Of a stretch of DNA of 64,000 nt, positions 1 to 10,686 are shown one piece after another. How positions within the stretch are numbered: the stretch's first letter is position 1; each line of letters starts with the position of its first letter. The notes beneath the pieces are model-generated. The model was not told the origin of the DNA. It searched no databases and was given only the letters and a program-made list of their open reading frames with translations. A program made the translations under genes and the position numbers. The DNA comes from Bacillota bacterium (lineage in GTDB: Bacteria > Bacillota > Limnochordia > DTU087): NCBI GenBank assembly GCA_012798695.1, contig JAAZMR010000028.1:117142-181141 (forward strand), read 5' to 3'.

Positions 1-526
1 TAAAGCTCACTTTCTCGGCAGGACAACCGATGGTCTGGAGAAGCTCATCTCTAATACCTGGAGAGACGGCAATGAAATGGGTAGTACCTTTGGCTAGGAG
101 TCTTTCCATGAATTGGCGCCATCTACGTTGTTGCACATCCCGATGTGTTGGCAAGATCTCGTTATGATAGCTTACCACTACCGGATAGTTGAGCTTGTTT
201 CCGTAGTTTAGTGCCAAACGGGTAACTAGACCGGCTTTGGCGCCATGAGCATGGACTATATCAAAGGGATGGCGGTGAAGGAAGCGAGCAAACCGCCGGA
301 TAACCAGTGGATCGACCCAAGGGCGTACGCCATCACCAATATCCAGAGGCAAGATCCGGCAGACCCCGATCGTTCTTAGACGTTGCATCAGCGTTTCTTC
401 TATTGAGCAGGCCACGGTAATCTCATAGCCGGCTCGCCTTAATCCAGCCATCAAGATTTCCACATGGGTTAACATACCTCCGGCTGCGGGCCGGATAACT
501 TGAAGTATTCGGGAGATATTACTCAC
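1..526 (-). CDS. Glycosyltransferase family 4 (N-terminal part; runs off window edge)
   Basis: Reverse-strand reading from GTG at 526: VSNISRILQVIRPAAGGMLTHVEILMAGLRRAGYEITVAC...DIVHAHGAKAGLVTRLA...ERLLAKGTTHFIAVSPGIRDELL, typical GT4 N-domain (PAAGGM, HAHGAKAG, VSPG). Confidence 0.85.
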   Translation of the reverse strand, partial: MSNISRILQVIRPAAGGMLTHVEILMAGLRRAGYEITVACSIEETLMQRLRTIGVCRILPLDIGDGVRPWVDPLVIRRFARFLHRHPFDIVHAHGAKAGLVTRLALNYGNKLNYPVVVSYHNEILPTHRDVQQRRWRQFMERLLAKGTTHFIAVSPGIRDELLQTIGCPAEKVSF

Positions 527-615
527 TCCTTGCGACCAACATGATGTCTCTGCCCTATTCTGGCCCACCTTCTATTTTTCCCCTTACCGGTAGTATCATC
601 CTCATTGCAGCGCAC

Positions 616-650
616 AAAAAACCAGGAAATGCCTGATTGCACTCCCTGGT
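616..650 (-). terminator. Intrinsic terminator downstream of nadE
   Basis: Minus strand ACCAGGGAGTGC-AATCAG-GCATTTCCTGGT (12 bp with G-U pairs) followed by a T run. Confidence 0.75.
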
Positions 651-704
651 CTCTAGCACGTACTGTAGTTTTTGCTATCTCTATCTCCAATAAGCTAGCA
701 CCGG

Positions 705-2384
705 TTATGTAAGCGCCTCTTCCGCTATTTCTACAGAAGATGCTTCACTGCCATCGTCATCCCACAGCCACTGATAGCTCGATACCAAAGGCATCCGCCA
801 GCCGCTGCCAAACCCCCGCTTCGATACTCTCAACCCCGGAGCAGCCTGGTTCCGCTTATACTCAGTCCGCAAGAGAAGCCGGAGAACACGATCAACGGTC
901 TCTATCGGATAGCCTGCTTCCCTAACTTCATGTCTAGTCTTGCCTTCCTCGATAAACAACCGCAAGATGCCGTCAAGGATACTGTAAGGGGGCAGAGTGT
1001 CTGTATCTTTCTGATCGGGCCGCAATTCAGCCGAGGGAGGCTTAGTCATGGTCGACGCCGGGATAATCGCTTGCTCCCGATTGATCCAATTGGCTAGACG
1101 ATAGACATCAGATTTGTAGACATCACTGAGCACCGCTAGGCTCCCACACATATCACCATACAAAGTAGTATATCCCACCGCCAGCTCCGATTTGTTGCTG
1201 GCATTGAGTAACAGCCAGCCATACTTGTTGGAAAGAGCCATCCAGAACAGCCCTCGCAACCGGGCCTGGATATTCTCCTCAACTACGTCCAGATTGATGT
1301 CAATAAAGCAATCTGCCATAGTCCCCTTTACACTAGCCAAGGCATCAGAGATAGGGATGATCTGCATATCACAGCCTAGGTTCTTTGCCAAGGCCCGGGC
1401 ATCAATCATAGAACTAGTGGGTGAATAAGGACTGGGTAGAGAAATGCCGTGGACATACTCCGGTCCCAAGGCTGCAACGGCCAGACAAGCCACTACAGCC
1501 GAATCCAACCCCCCGGACAAACCCAATACGACATCAGTAAACCCAGATTTCCTCATATAATCCCGTATACCCAGAATCAGAGCATCATGCAACATGGCGA
1601 TGGAATTAGTAGTAACTGGTGGCATTTCGCCCCTCAACTTACGATCTTCCATCTCCACGATTAGGAGCTCTTCCCGAAAAGGCTGAGTCCTGGCACAGAT
1701 GTTTCCCTCAGCATCTACAGCCAGCGATTGTCCAGCAAAAATCGATTCATCATTGGCACCTACCTGGTTAACCCAAATCACCGGTTTGGCGGTCTTGCGA
1801 GCCCTTTGGCTCAGCAATCCTTGGATAGCAGCCTCCTGGCCAAAATAGTAAGGGAAACTGCCGATATTGACCAAAAGATCCGCTCCCGCTCCGGCTTGGG
1901 TCTGCATGAGGCTATCTGGTCCCCCTAGCTCTTCCCCGATCGTGACACCTATGGACAAACCGTCTAGATCAAAGCAGTCAGTGGACTGGCCTGAGGCAAA
2001 ATACCGTGCCTCATCCAATAAATCGTAATCTGCCAACACCCGCTTATGCCGAGAAATGATACCTCCCTGGCCATCTAGCAAAAAGGCAGTATTGTATAGG
2101 GCCTTCTCCAGTCCTAGGCCATTAGGAAGGCTTTCAACCCCACCGATGATTACCGCAATACCCTGGATACTCTTCCGCAGTGTCTCCACAGCCTTCATGG
2201 CGGCAGTTACAAACCCACTGCGAGTCAGAAGGTCCCGGGGAGGATAGCCGGTAATAGCCATTTCCGGGAACACGATTAGGCGACACCCCTGCTTTTTGGC
2301 CCGGGCAGCATATTCCTGGATCCTACGAGTATTACCCTTCAGATCCCCGATTGCAAAATTCAGCTGTGCTAGTGCGATCTTCAA
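705..2384 (-). CDS. nadE: Glutamine-dependent NAD+ synthetase (nitrilase-like amidase domain + NAD synthase)
   Basis: N-terminal nitrilase fold (FPEMAITGYPPRDLL) and NAD synthase motifs (GLSGGLDSAVVACLA, NASNKSELAVGYTTLYGDMCG). Confidence 0.95.
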   Translation of the reverse strand: MKIALAQLNFAIGDLKGNTRRIQEYAARAKKQGCRLIVFPEMAITGYPPRDLLTRSGFVTAAMKAVETLRKSIQGIAVIIGGVESLPNGLGLEKALYNTAFLLDGQGGIISRHKRVLADYDLLDEARYFASGQSTDCFDLDGLSIGVTIGEELGGPDSLMQTQAGAGADLLVNIGSFPYYFGQEAAIQGLLSQRARKTAKPVIWVNQVGANDESIFAGQSLAVDAEGNICARTQPFREELLIVEMEDRKLRGEMPPVTTNSIAMLHDALILGIRDYMRKSGFTDVVLGLSGGLDSAVVACLAVAALGPEYVHGISLPSPYSPTSSMIDARALAKNLGCDMQIIPISDALASVKGTMADCFIDINLDVVEENIQARLRGLFWMALSNKYGWLLLNASNKSELAVGYTTLYGDMCGSLAVLSDVYKSDVYRLANWINREQAIIPASTMTKPPSAELRPDQKDTDTLPPYSILDGILRLFIEEGKTRHEVREAGYPIETVDRVLRLLLRTEYKRNQAAPGLRVSKRGFGSGWRMPLVSSYQWLWDDDGSEASSVEIAEEALT

Positions 2385-2601
2385 ACAATCACCTTCCCTT
2401 TGTAGAGAACACCTCTGGCCTTTCCATTATATATCATTCTAGCAGGCTGGCCAGGGCCTATGCAAGACGTACCAGGCTGGATTCAGAGACTCTCTGCCGA
2501 AATGTGATATAATAGCCAAAACGAGTAAGAGTTCACCCGTCCATTCGCCATTCAATGATCGGCAAAGATGGGGCGCCCTATAGACACATTCTAGAGGATG
2601 A

Positions 2602-3264
2602 GTGACCATGCCCAAGAAGCACCGGCGCGGTGGTGTAAAACAGCAACACTCTATTGTTCCTGGTATACGCAAGCGGCTCCAAAAAATCGCAGCATGCCCT
2701 TATGTGCGGGCGGTCACGCCTGGCCGTATTTCCGCGGCCGTTGGCAGCCAGCAACCGATGATCGTGTTCCAATATTTCCAAAAGACAGGAATGAAGCTCA
2801 GCGGAAAAGTTCCGGGAGCCGTACAAGAGATCTTCGTAGTCAGCTCCAACAAAGAAGCTGCTCTCAACTGGCTGGTAACTGCCGAGCTGGTTCTTTTGGA
2901 GGAAAACCGACCAGGAAAAGCTTACAGCCAGCGCAAAACCAAGCCTGCCAATGAGGAAATCCATCTTGCTCCAGAGGCTTCCCCTGATACCATTCAGCGA
3001 TATATGCAATCACCTAGCTCAAACTTCAGACCCCTAGAAGTGCCTATTGGTGAGCGAATGAATGGCCAGATCCGCCGCTTTAGAGATGAGCTGATCCGAC
3101 AAGAGAAAAAGGAAAAACAAGCAGCCCTCTCAGCCAAGCGGAAACGGCCAAAAGAGCCCCACACCTCATCTGCCACACCTGTCACCATGGAGGAGTGGCT
3201 TGAGGCAGCCGATACGCAAGATACTGCTTACTGGCAAAAGATCAAGGCCCAGAAGGGCCCGTGA
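2602..3264 (+). CDS. Conserved hypothetical protein, resembles DUF2103 predicted metal-binding family
   Basis: KKHRRGGVKQQHSIVPGIRKRLQKIAACPYVRAVTPGRI N-terminus; likely ATG at 2602 or 2608; charged C-terminal tail. Confidence 0.6.
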   Translation: MTMPKKHRRGGVKQQHSIVPGIRKRLQKIAACPYVRAVTPGRISAAVGSQQPMIVFQYFQKTGMKLSGKVPGAVQEIFVVSSNKEAALNWLVTAELVLLEENRPGKAYSQRKTKPANEEIHLAPEASPDTIQRYMQSPSSNFRPLEVPIGERMNGQIRRFRDELIRQEKKEKQAALSAKRKRPKEPHTSSATPVTMEEWLEAADTQDTAYWQKIKAQKGP

Positions 3265-3270
3265 GTCTGC

Positions 3271-5091
3271 TTATTTTGGCCGGTTGCGTTGGCTGCGATC
3301 GAGCACAGCCTTCCGCAGGCGGATACTCTTAGGCGTAATCTCCACTAGCTCATCTTCAGCCACAAAGGCCAGAGCCTCCTCCAAGGAAAAAATACGCGGT
3401 TCATCGATCTTCGGTGCAATATCTGCCGTAGCTGACCGCATATTGGTGACATGCTTTTTCTTGGCTATGTTGACATCGAGATCATTCTCCCGACAGTTTT
3501 CACCGATAATCATTCCTTCATATACCATAGTGCCCGGCCGGATAAAGAGTATGCCTCTCTCTTGAATGTTATTGATCGCATAGGCAGTGGCTTCCCCTGT
3601 TTCCCAAGCTACCAGGGCTCCACTGGTTCGCTGGGAGATATCTCCCCGGTAGGGGCCATATCCGTAAAAGGTATAGTGCATTACACCATTGCCCTTGGTT
3701 TCTGTGAGAAACTCAGAGGCAAAACCAATCAGCCCTCGGGTAGGAACTGTAAATTCCAGTTTCAACCGATTGTCACCCATCTGGGACATATTAAGCAGCT
3801 CGCCACGGCGGGTCCCGAGATTATCCATAACTACCCCCAGATATTCCGTGGGTATGTCCACGACCAAGCGCTCCAAGGGCTCCATGATACCGGCATCTGA
3901 CTCATGGAGAATCACCTGGGGCTTGGAGACAGCCATCTCGTAGCCTTCCCGCCTCATGTTCTCAATCAAGATAGAAAGATGCAATTCCCCTCTACCAGCT
4001 ACCTCAAACACATCGGGGCTATCGGTGGCCCTTACTCTCAATGCGACATTTACTCTCTTTTCCCGCTCTAGCCGGTCCCACAAATGGCGGCTGGTCAGAT
4101 ACTTGCCTTCCTGACCGGCAAAGGGACTATCATTCACCCGAAACAGCATCATGAGCGTAGGCTGGTCAACCTCCAATGGTGGTAAAGGAGCCGGCTGTTC
4201 TACTGAAGTAATCGTATCACCAATCTCGACATTGTCCATACCGGCTAGAGCCACGATCTCCCCCACTGGTGCGTGATCCGCAGGGACCCGTCTTAGATTT
4301 TCGAAGACAAATAACTGACCAACAGTCTCTTTCTGCAATTTGTCGGTGCCGCCTCGGGTTACCACAACCTGATCACCCCGACTGAGTGTGCCATTGTGCA
4401 GACGACCGATGGCAATGCGCCCTATATATGAATCATAATCCAGAGTACTGACCATCAGCTGCAACGGGGCCTGGGGGCTACCTGCAGGTGCTGGTACATA
4501 GTTAACTATCGCCTCTAGAAGTGCTCTTACCGAGCCTTGACCTGCTTGGATGACAGCCAGAGCATCATCCAGCTCTTCGGCAACTATCCCCAACCGGGCA
4601 GTCCCATAGAGCACGGGGTAGTCGAGCAGCTCTTCATCGGCTCCTAGGTCAATAAACAAATCCAAGACCTCGTCGACCACCTCTAAAGGGCGGCAATCCG
4701 GGCGGTCTATCTTGTTGATTAAGACGATAGGCTGTACTCGGCGAGCCAGCGCTTTCTGCAACACAAAGCGCGTTTGAGGCATAGGACCCTCAAAGGCATC
4801 CACTACCAATAGAGCTCCATCTACCATATCCATGATCCGCTCTACCTCGCCACCAAAGTCGGTATGGCCGGGAGTATCGACGATATTGATCTTATAGTCT
4901 CCATACATGACGGCAGTGTTCTTGGCTAGGATCGTAATACCCCGTTCCCGCTCTAGATCATCGGAATCAAGTACTCGATCTTGTATATCGGCATTGGACC
5001 GAAAGACACCGGTCTGTTTGAGTATGCCATCCACTAAGGTTGTTTTGCCATGGTCTACATGAGCAATAATTGCTACATTACGTAATTCCAT
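3271..5091 (-). CDS. typA: Translational GTPase TypA/BipA
   Basis: [52 protein letters not shown]; start moved to ATG at 5091 (ORF track extends to 5175). Confidence 0.95.
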   Translation of the reverse strand: MELRNVAIIAHVDHGKTTLVDGILKQTGVFRSNADIQDRVLDSDDLERERGITILAKNTAVMYGDYKINIVDTPGHTDFGGEVERIMDMVDGALLVVDAFEGPMPQTRFVLQKALARRVQPIVLINKIDRPDCRPLEVVDEVLDLFIDLGADEELLDYPVLYGTARLGIVAEELDDALAVIQAGQGSVRALLEAIVNYVPAPAGSPQAPLQLMVSTLDYDSYIGRIAIGRLHNGTLSRGDQVVVTRGGTDKLQKETVGQLFVFENLRRVPADHAPVGEIVALAGMDNVEIGDTITSVEQPAPLPPLEVDQPTLMMLFRVNDSPFAGQEGKYLTSRHLWDRLEREKRVNVALRVRATDSPDVFEVAGRGELHLSILIENMRREGYEMAVSKPQVILHESDAGIMEPLERLVVDIPTEYLGVVMDNLGTRRGELLNMSQMGDNRLKLEFTVPTRGLIGFASEFLTETKGNGVMHYTFYGYGPYRGDISQRTSGALVAWETGEATAYAINNIQERGILFIRPGTMVYEGMIIGENCRENDLDVNIAKKKHVTNMRSATADIAPKIDEPRIFSLEEALAFVAEDELVEITPKSIRLRKAVLDRSQRNRPK

Positions 5092-5243
5092 AATAGGTTG
5101 GCCTCCTGTTAGCAAAAAACGGACAGATCTAAGACTACCCATCCTCTTTAGTCTGATCAAGAAGGGTATACACATGTATAGAAATGCTTCTGCCTTTACC
5201 TGAAATCAATCGAGACGCGTTTACCCCGCAGCGGAAAGAAGGT

Positions 5244-5780
5244 TTAGGCAAATCCCGGAACAACTAGTCGCGAGATATACGCAAAGAGAGTGCCCACCAA
5301 ACTGCCTGCCAGTACATCAGTGGGATAATGAACTCCAACATAGATGCGAGACCAGCCCACTAAGGCTGCCCACACAACCCAAAGCAAAGAGTAGCCAGGA
5401 AAAGCTAGTGCATAGCTTATTCCCACAGCGAAACTAGCAGTCGTATGCCCGGAGGGAAAAGAATAGGCACAGATAGGGACATTAAAAGTACGGATCTGTT
5501 CTAGTCGGAAGATCGGGCGGGGGCGGTTCACCAACCGCTTGACCACATGACTAACAAAATGGCTGCTAGCTAAAGCCGCCAAAGCCCGGCTGCCGGCAAT
5601 CACATAGGGAGAACGGCGTTGGCTCAGCCCGGCGAATATGGCAGCAAGGGTAATGCCAATGGTAAACCCTGCACTACCGGTCCGAGTCACCCAAACAGAT
5701 AATGTATCCAACAGCCCACATTTGCAGCGTGTATTAAATAAGCGAAACAACCACTCATCACTATCACGAATTGTTGACAA
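5244..5780 (-). CDS. PAP2-family membrane phosphatase
   Basis: KRLVNRPRPIF, PSGHTTASFA and SRIYVGVHYPTDVLAGSLVG motifs; TTG start preceded by GGAGGGG. Confidence 0.88.
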   Translation of the reverse strand: MSTIRDSDEWLFRLFNTRCKCGLLDTLSVWVTRTGSAGFTIGITLAAIFAGLSQRRSPYVIAGSRALAALASSHFVSHVVKRLVNRPRPIFRLEQIRTFNVPICAYSFPSGHTTASFAVGISYALAFPGYSLLWVVWAALVGWSRIYVGVHYPTDVLAGSLVGTLFAYISRLVVPGFA

Positions 5781-6024
5781 CCTGACCCCTCCCCCTCGGA
5801 TAGTCTTAGTTTACCACATCTACCGCCGAAGCGCAGTATGAAATTTGCCGCGCAAAATCCAGACCAACCACCTGATCTTTGGTCCATTGGATAAGGCTTC
5901 CTCTAGACTCAACTATTGCCCAATCTAATCATGGCAAATCTGTACAGACTAACCCTAGATGCGAATCAGCCAGCATCTCTCGAGTTTTTCCACGATCTGT
6001 CAGCGGGAACAGGAGGAGCTAACT

Positions 6025-7692
6025 ATGACATATGACAAATACCGGCCCCGGGTCGCCTATTTTTGCATGGAATATGGGCTCGACGAATCTCTGCCAATCT
6101 ATGCGGGGGGATTGGGGGTCCTAGCCGGAGATATCCTCAAAACCGCCTTTGACCTAAAACTACCCTTCATAGGAATAGGCATCCTGTGGAAGGAAGGATA
6201 TACTACTCAGCTGATTAACGAACACGGGTGGCCATATGATAGACCCGCTACCTATACTAGAGACACACTTCAGGATATCGGTATTACCATACATATAACC
6301 ATCAGGGGTGAACAAGTACCGGTAAGGGTATGGCGGGTCGATAGTTTTGGCAATGCTCCGCTGTATCTGCTTGATACTGCCGTACCTGGCAGCAGCTATG
6401 ATTGGGTGACACGGCGATTATATGGAGGTACTCCCCAAGACAGGATCGCCCAGGAAATAGTGCTCGGCATTGGCGGTATCAGAGCTCTGGAGGCCCTGGG
6501 CCATACAGTTGATGTATATCACTTCAATGAAGGGCATGCAGTCCTAGCCGGTATTGAGCTAATCAGACGAAAAAAGGCCAAAGGACTCACTTTTGATGAA
6601 GCCCTGGAAGCTACTCGGAGGGAGGTTGTGTTCACTACTCACACCCCCGTGATGGCTGGCAATGAGGAACATGAACACAGTCTCTTGCGGTACATGGGAG
6701 CCTATGATGGCTTGTCATGGGAAGAAATGCGCCGTATCGGTGATGAACCCTTTAACATGACTGTAGCAGGCCTGCGTCTTGCCCATCTTGCCAACGGCGT
6801 CTCCAAGCTGCATGGCATGACTGCGAGGGCCATGTGGTCAGATAAGGATGACCGAGCCCCCATCGTGGCCATTACTAATGGAGTCCATGTTGATACTTGG
6901 ATGCATCCCAACATGCGCCGCGCCTATGAATCCCGCTTAGGCCTCTGGGCTCCCCATACGCAAGCCAAGCGAGAGCTTCTACAGGCGATCGCCAAAAGAA
7001 CCGGAGTCCAGCTTAACCCACAGTCCTTGCTGATCGGTTTTGCCCGCCGTGCGGCTATGTACAAGCGGCCTGATCTGATTTTCCAACGCATGGATATCAT
7101 AGGGCCCCTCCTGGAAAGCGGCCGCGTACAAATGGTCTTTTCCGGAAAGACCCATCCTCAAGACGAGTCAAGCAAACACCTCGTCAGCAAAATCACAGAG
7201 ATAACCCAATACTTTCCTCAGAGTGTGGTTTTCCTAGAAAACTACGATATGGAATTGGGGCGCCTGCTGACAGCCGGCTGCGATGTCTGGCTAAATAACC
7301 CGCAAAGACCCCTGGAGGCTTCAGGTACATCCGGCATTAAGGCCGCGCTTAACGGCTGCCTGAACCTCAGTGTTCTAGATGGATGGTGGATAGAAGGTTG
7401 TCAACATGGGGTTAATGGTTGGCAATTTGGTGGTGGATATGAAGGGCACAATCAAAGCCAATACGACTTGGCCAGCCTTTACGAAATGCTCTTACAGGAG
7501 GTGCTTCCTACCTACTATGAGAATCCCAGCCGCTGGCAGAACATGATGCTGGCCAGTATCAATACAGCCTATCATCGGTTTTCTTCTCAGCGCATGCTGA
7601 CAGAGTACTATAATATTTTGTATCAACCATCCAGAACCGTCAAACTGTTAGCAGAAGAGATTGAGCAGGTCATGATCGGCACCTTGCACTAG
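6025..7692 (+). CDS. glgP: Alpha-glucan (maltodextrin/glycogen) phosphorylase, short GlgP type
   Basis: YFCMEYGLDESLPIYAGGLGVLAGD; RPLEASGTSGIKAALNG; AGGAGG just before ATG at 6025 (ORF track starts 5959). Confidence 0.92.
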   Translation: MTYDKYRPRVAYFCMEYGLDESLPIYAGGLGVLAGDILKTAFDLKLPFIGIGILWKEGYTTQLINEHGWPYDRPATYTRDTLQDIGITIHITIRGEQVPVRVWRVDSFGNAPLYLLDTAVPGSSYDWVTRRLYGGTPQDRIAQEIVLGIGGIRALEALGHTVDVYHFNEGHAVLAGIELIRRKKAKGLTFDEALEATRREVVFTTHTPVMAGNEEHEHSLLRYMGAYDGLSWEEMRRIGDEPFNMTVAGLRLAHLANGVSKLHGMTARAMWSDKDDRAPIVAITNGVHVDTWMHPNMRRAYESRLGLWAPHTQAKRELLQAIAKRTGVQLNPQSLLIGFARRAAMYKRPDLIFQRMDIIGPLLESGRVQMVFSGKTHPQDESSKHLVSKITEITQYFPQSVVFLENYDMELGRLLTAGCDVWLNNPQRPLEASGTSGIKAALNGCLNLSVLDGWWIEGCQHGVNGWQFGGGYEGHNQSQYDLASLYEMLLQEVLPTYYENPSRWQNMMLASINTAYHRFSSQRMLTEYYNILYQPSRTVKLLAEEIEQVMIGTLH

Positions 7693-8006
7693 AAATTGCG
7701 TCCCCCATACGCTCACACTCATCTGGCAATGGAAGTCTCTACTAGCGCGCTCTTTACCTCGTGGTTCGGTCAACCTCCTCAACCCGGAGCAGCTTACCTT
7801 GTGAGATGAGCTCCATAGCCGCTTTCGCTATGTTGGTTTCTCATGGTTCATTGGCCCGAAGCCAACATTTTGAGTAAACAAAAACGCGACGTACCATAAT
7901 ACGCCGCCAAACAGCCCTTACTCTATGCTGTAGCTGCATCTGCTCCGAACCTGTTCTTCGATAGCAGTGATACTATCAGCTGCAGCCTGAAAGCGATTTA
8001 CCAAGG

Positions 8007-9113
8007 CTATGCTAGAGGTACATAACTAGTTCGATAGTCCCCTAAACCTGCGACCCTATTGGTAATATCTGAGTAGGTATAACCGTGCAGGATCAGAGAT
8101 TCAATGATATTACGCCGAATATCTGGTACATAGCATTTCATCAACCTGCCGGTACCATTAAGCAAATACCGGTTTGTGTAAGCAGGAACTAGAACTGAAG
8201 TACCTGATTCTAGGGTAGTATAGCTTTCAGGTTGATTGATACATTGCAGCTCGAAATTCCCTTCCAGGCAAGTGAGAAGATGGAATCTCTCACCTTGAGT
8301 TGCTTCTTCCATAGCACCATCAATCGCCAGCAGCTCTAGAGCAAAATAACGATTGGCTACCATGATGGTCCGCTCACCTTGTGGGGCTGCCATCACCAAA
8401 CCCTTTACCGCGTCACTTCTCTGCCCCGAAAACTGAATCACATCCAAGGCCTGCTTGATATGAAGAGGTCGGTAATTACCGGCTGCATCGATTCGATCCC
8501 AATCATAGAGTCGATAGACCGTATCCGAGTTCTGCTGGATCTCCGCCACCACGACCCCACTGCCTAGGGCATGCACAACACCAGCCGGTACATCAAAAAC
8601 ATCTCCCGGCTTCACCGGCACCCGACCAAGGGATTTCTGGATAGTGCCGTGTCTGATAGCATCTCGTAGGGATTCACGGGTTGTCCCAGGCTGTAGGCCA
8701 TAAATGATTTCAGCTCCTGGGTCGGCGGCGATTACATACCAAGCTTCCCACTTCCCCGGCTCCCCTACTTCGTGATTAGCGGCATACTCATCATCAGGAT
8801 GCACCTGAACTGACAAATAGTCATTAGCATCAAGGATTTTCAGAAGCAAGGGAAACTTGACTAGGGCGGAGTCAGGCAGGGATGTGCCGATCAAGTCTCG
8901 GCCATAGAGCCCTACTAGCTCAGGTAAGGACTGTCCGGCTAAAGGCCCCTGAGAGACTACGCTTACCCCATGGGCATGGGAGGCAACCTCCCAACTCTCT
9001 CCAATATTGCTGCCGGGAAGAGCTCGTCCAAATAGCTTGTTTAGTGCAGTTCCACCCCAGACCTTTTCCTTATATATCGGATGAAACTTAAAGGGATAAG
9101 GCAATACCACCAT
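8007..9113 (-). CDS. manA: Mannose-6-phosphate isomerase, class I
   Basis: KEKVWGGTALNKLFGR, LSVQVHPDDEYA, VPAGVVHALG; stop/start overlap with pgi. Confidence 0.93.
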   Translation of the reverse strand: MVVLPYPFKFHPIYKEKVWGGTALNKLFGRALPGSNIGESWEVASHAHGVSVVSQGPLAGQSLPELVGLYGRDLIGTSLPDSALVKFPLLLKILDANDYLSVQVHPDDEYAANHEVGEPGKWEAWYVIAADPGAEIIYGLQPGTTRESLRDAIRHGTIQKSLGRVPVKPGDVFDVPAGVVHALGSGVVVAEIQQNSDTVYRLYDWDRIDAAGNYRPLHIKQALDVIQFSGQRSDAVKGLVMAAPQGERTIMVANRYFALELLAIDGAMEEATQGERFHLLTCLEGNFELQCINQPESYTTLESGTSVLVPAYTNRYLLNGTGRLMKCYVPDIRRNIIESLILHGYTYSDITNRVAGLGDYRTSYVPLA

Positions 9114-10486
9114 TAGTCCTCCCTGCTACGATCTGGCCCTCTGGCTAATCTCTTTCTCAGAGCGTCCCGTTCCTTCTCAAAACCAGGTTTGCCTAGCAGA
9201 GCAAACATATTGCGTTTATAGGCTTCCACTCCCGGTTGATCAAAGGGGTTTACTCCCAAAAGATAACCACTAATAGCACAGGCTTTCTCAAAGAAGTAGA
9301 CTAGCTGCCCGAAATGAAACTCGTTAAGTTGTGGCACTTCCACTACCACACTGGGAACACCGCCATCATTGTGGGCCAGCAGGGTACCTTCAAAGGCCTT
9401 GTGATTGACATAGTTAACCGTTTTCCCGGCTAGATAATTGAGCCCATCCGAATCTTCTGTGTCACCTGCGATGGCAATATCCGCTTTGGGGTGTTCTACA
9501 TGAATCACGGTCTCCATTAGTATGCGTAGGCCATCTTGAATGTATTGGCCAAGAGAATGCAGATCTGTAGTGAAGTCTACTGAAGCGGGAAATAGACCTT
9601 TATGATCCTTGCCTTCACTTTCACCAAAGAGCTGTTTCCACCATTCTGCCAGATAGTGCAAAGCGGGCTCGTAAGTAACCAGGATCTCGATCAACTTCCC
9701 CTTACGATGCAGACAATTGCGCACCGCTGCATACTGATAGCAAGGATTGGATTTTAGCTGAGGTGACGAATAATATTGCACAGCAGCTTCTGCCCCGCCC
9801 AGTACATCATCTATGTCAATACCGGCTACAGCCATGGGCAGAAGGCCTACAGCCGTTAGTACTGAGTACCTACCACCTATATCATCAGGAATCACGAAGG
9901 TTCTATAACCTTCTACATCTGCCATCTGTTTCAGTGCTCCCCGAGAGCGGTCTGTGGTAGCCAGAATCCTCTTTTGGGCATCAGCTTTGCCGTATTTCTT
10001 CTCGACAAAGTCCCGGAAGATACGGAAAGATAAAGCTGGCTCCGTCGTAGTACCAGACTTAGAGATTACATTGAGATAGACATTCTTGGTTTCCAGCATT
10101 ACCAAAAGATCCGCTATATAGCTGCTGCTCAAGCTGTTGCCGACAAAATACACAGGTACCTGTTTATCGCTAAACGGCGGTGTCAGCATCTCAATTGCTG
10201 CCCGGGCTCCCAGATATGACCCCCCGATACCGATGACAACAAAGGCATCGGCATTAGCCCGTATCTCCGCCGCTGTGTCCTTAATGCGAGCAAACTCCTC
10301 TCGGTCGTAATTCCGAGGCAGCTCCAGCCAACCCAAATAATCGCTGCCGGGCCCCTTGCCGCTGTGCAGCAGCCGATGGGCTTCCCGCACTTGTTCAGCC
10401 ATATACCCGATTTCATGCTCTTTAATGAAGGGTAATGCCGGCGTATAGTCAAAACGCAGTTTTTCTGCAACCATTGTTCTTCCCAT
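9113..10486 (-). CDS. pgi: Glucose-6-phosphate isomerase
   Basis: [49 protein letters not shown]. Confidence 0.95.
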   Translation of the reverse strand: MGRTMVAEKLRFDYTPALPFIKEHEIGYMAEQVREAHRLLHSGKGPGSDYLGWLELPRNYDREEFARIKDTAAEIRANADAFVVIGIGGSYLGARAAIEMLTPPFSDKQVPVYFVGNSLSSSYIADLLVMLETKNVYLNVISKSGTTTEPALSFRIFRDFVEKKYGKADAQKRILATTDRSRGALKQMADVEGYRTFVIPDDIGGRYSVLTAVGLLPMAVAGIDIDDVLGGAEAAVQYYSSPQLKSNPCYQYAAVRNCLHRKGKLIEILVTYEPALHYLAEWWKQLFGESEGKDHKGLFPASVDFTTDLHSLGQYIQDGLRILMETVIHVEHPKADIAIAGDTEDSDGLNYLAGKTVNYVNHKAFEGTLLAHNDGGVPSVVVEVPQLNEFHFGQLVYFFEKACAISGYLLGVNPFDQPGVEAYKRNMFALLGKPGFEKERDALRKRLARGPDRSRED

Positions 10487-10686
10487 TTCTGCCTAGCGAT
10501 GGAGCCGCTGCCTACTGCTGCGGACTAGATCGCCTCTACCCTCCTTGTCTAGTGTGACTAGTTTTCCCCAACTACTTCTCATGCTGTTATATCCTTTCAA
10601 TCGAACTATCCTATAGATAACAGGTAAACCTCTCCCTGGTATTCTATTTCTCCAATCAAGACCCGGCAACACACCTGGCACCTAGA

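Noticed and set aside
2578-3009. Minus-strand 143-aa ORF
   Set aside because: Antisense to the DUF2103-like gene, no RBS or family motif.
7693-8006. Possible structured ncRNA downstream of manA/glgP (GCTGTAGCTG ... CAGCTGCAGC)
   Set aside because: Long loop, one wobble, no recognisable family; could be degraded coding sequence. Not enough to call.
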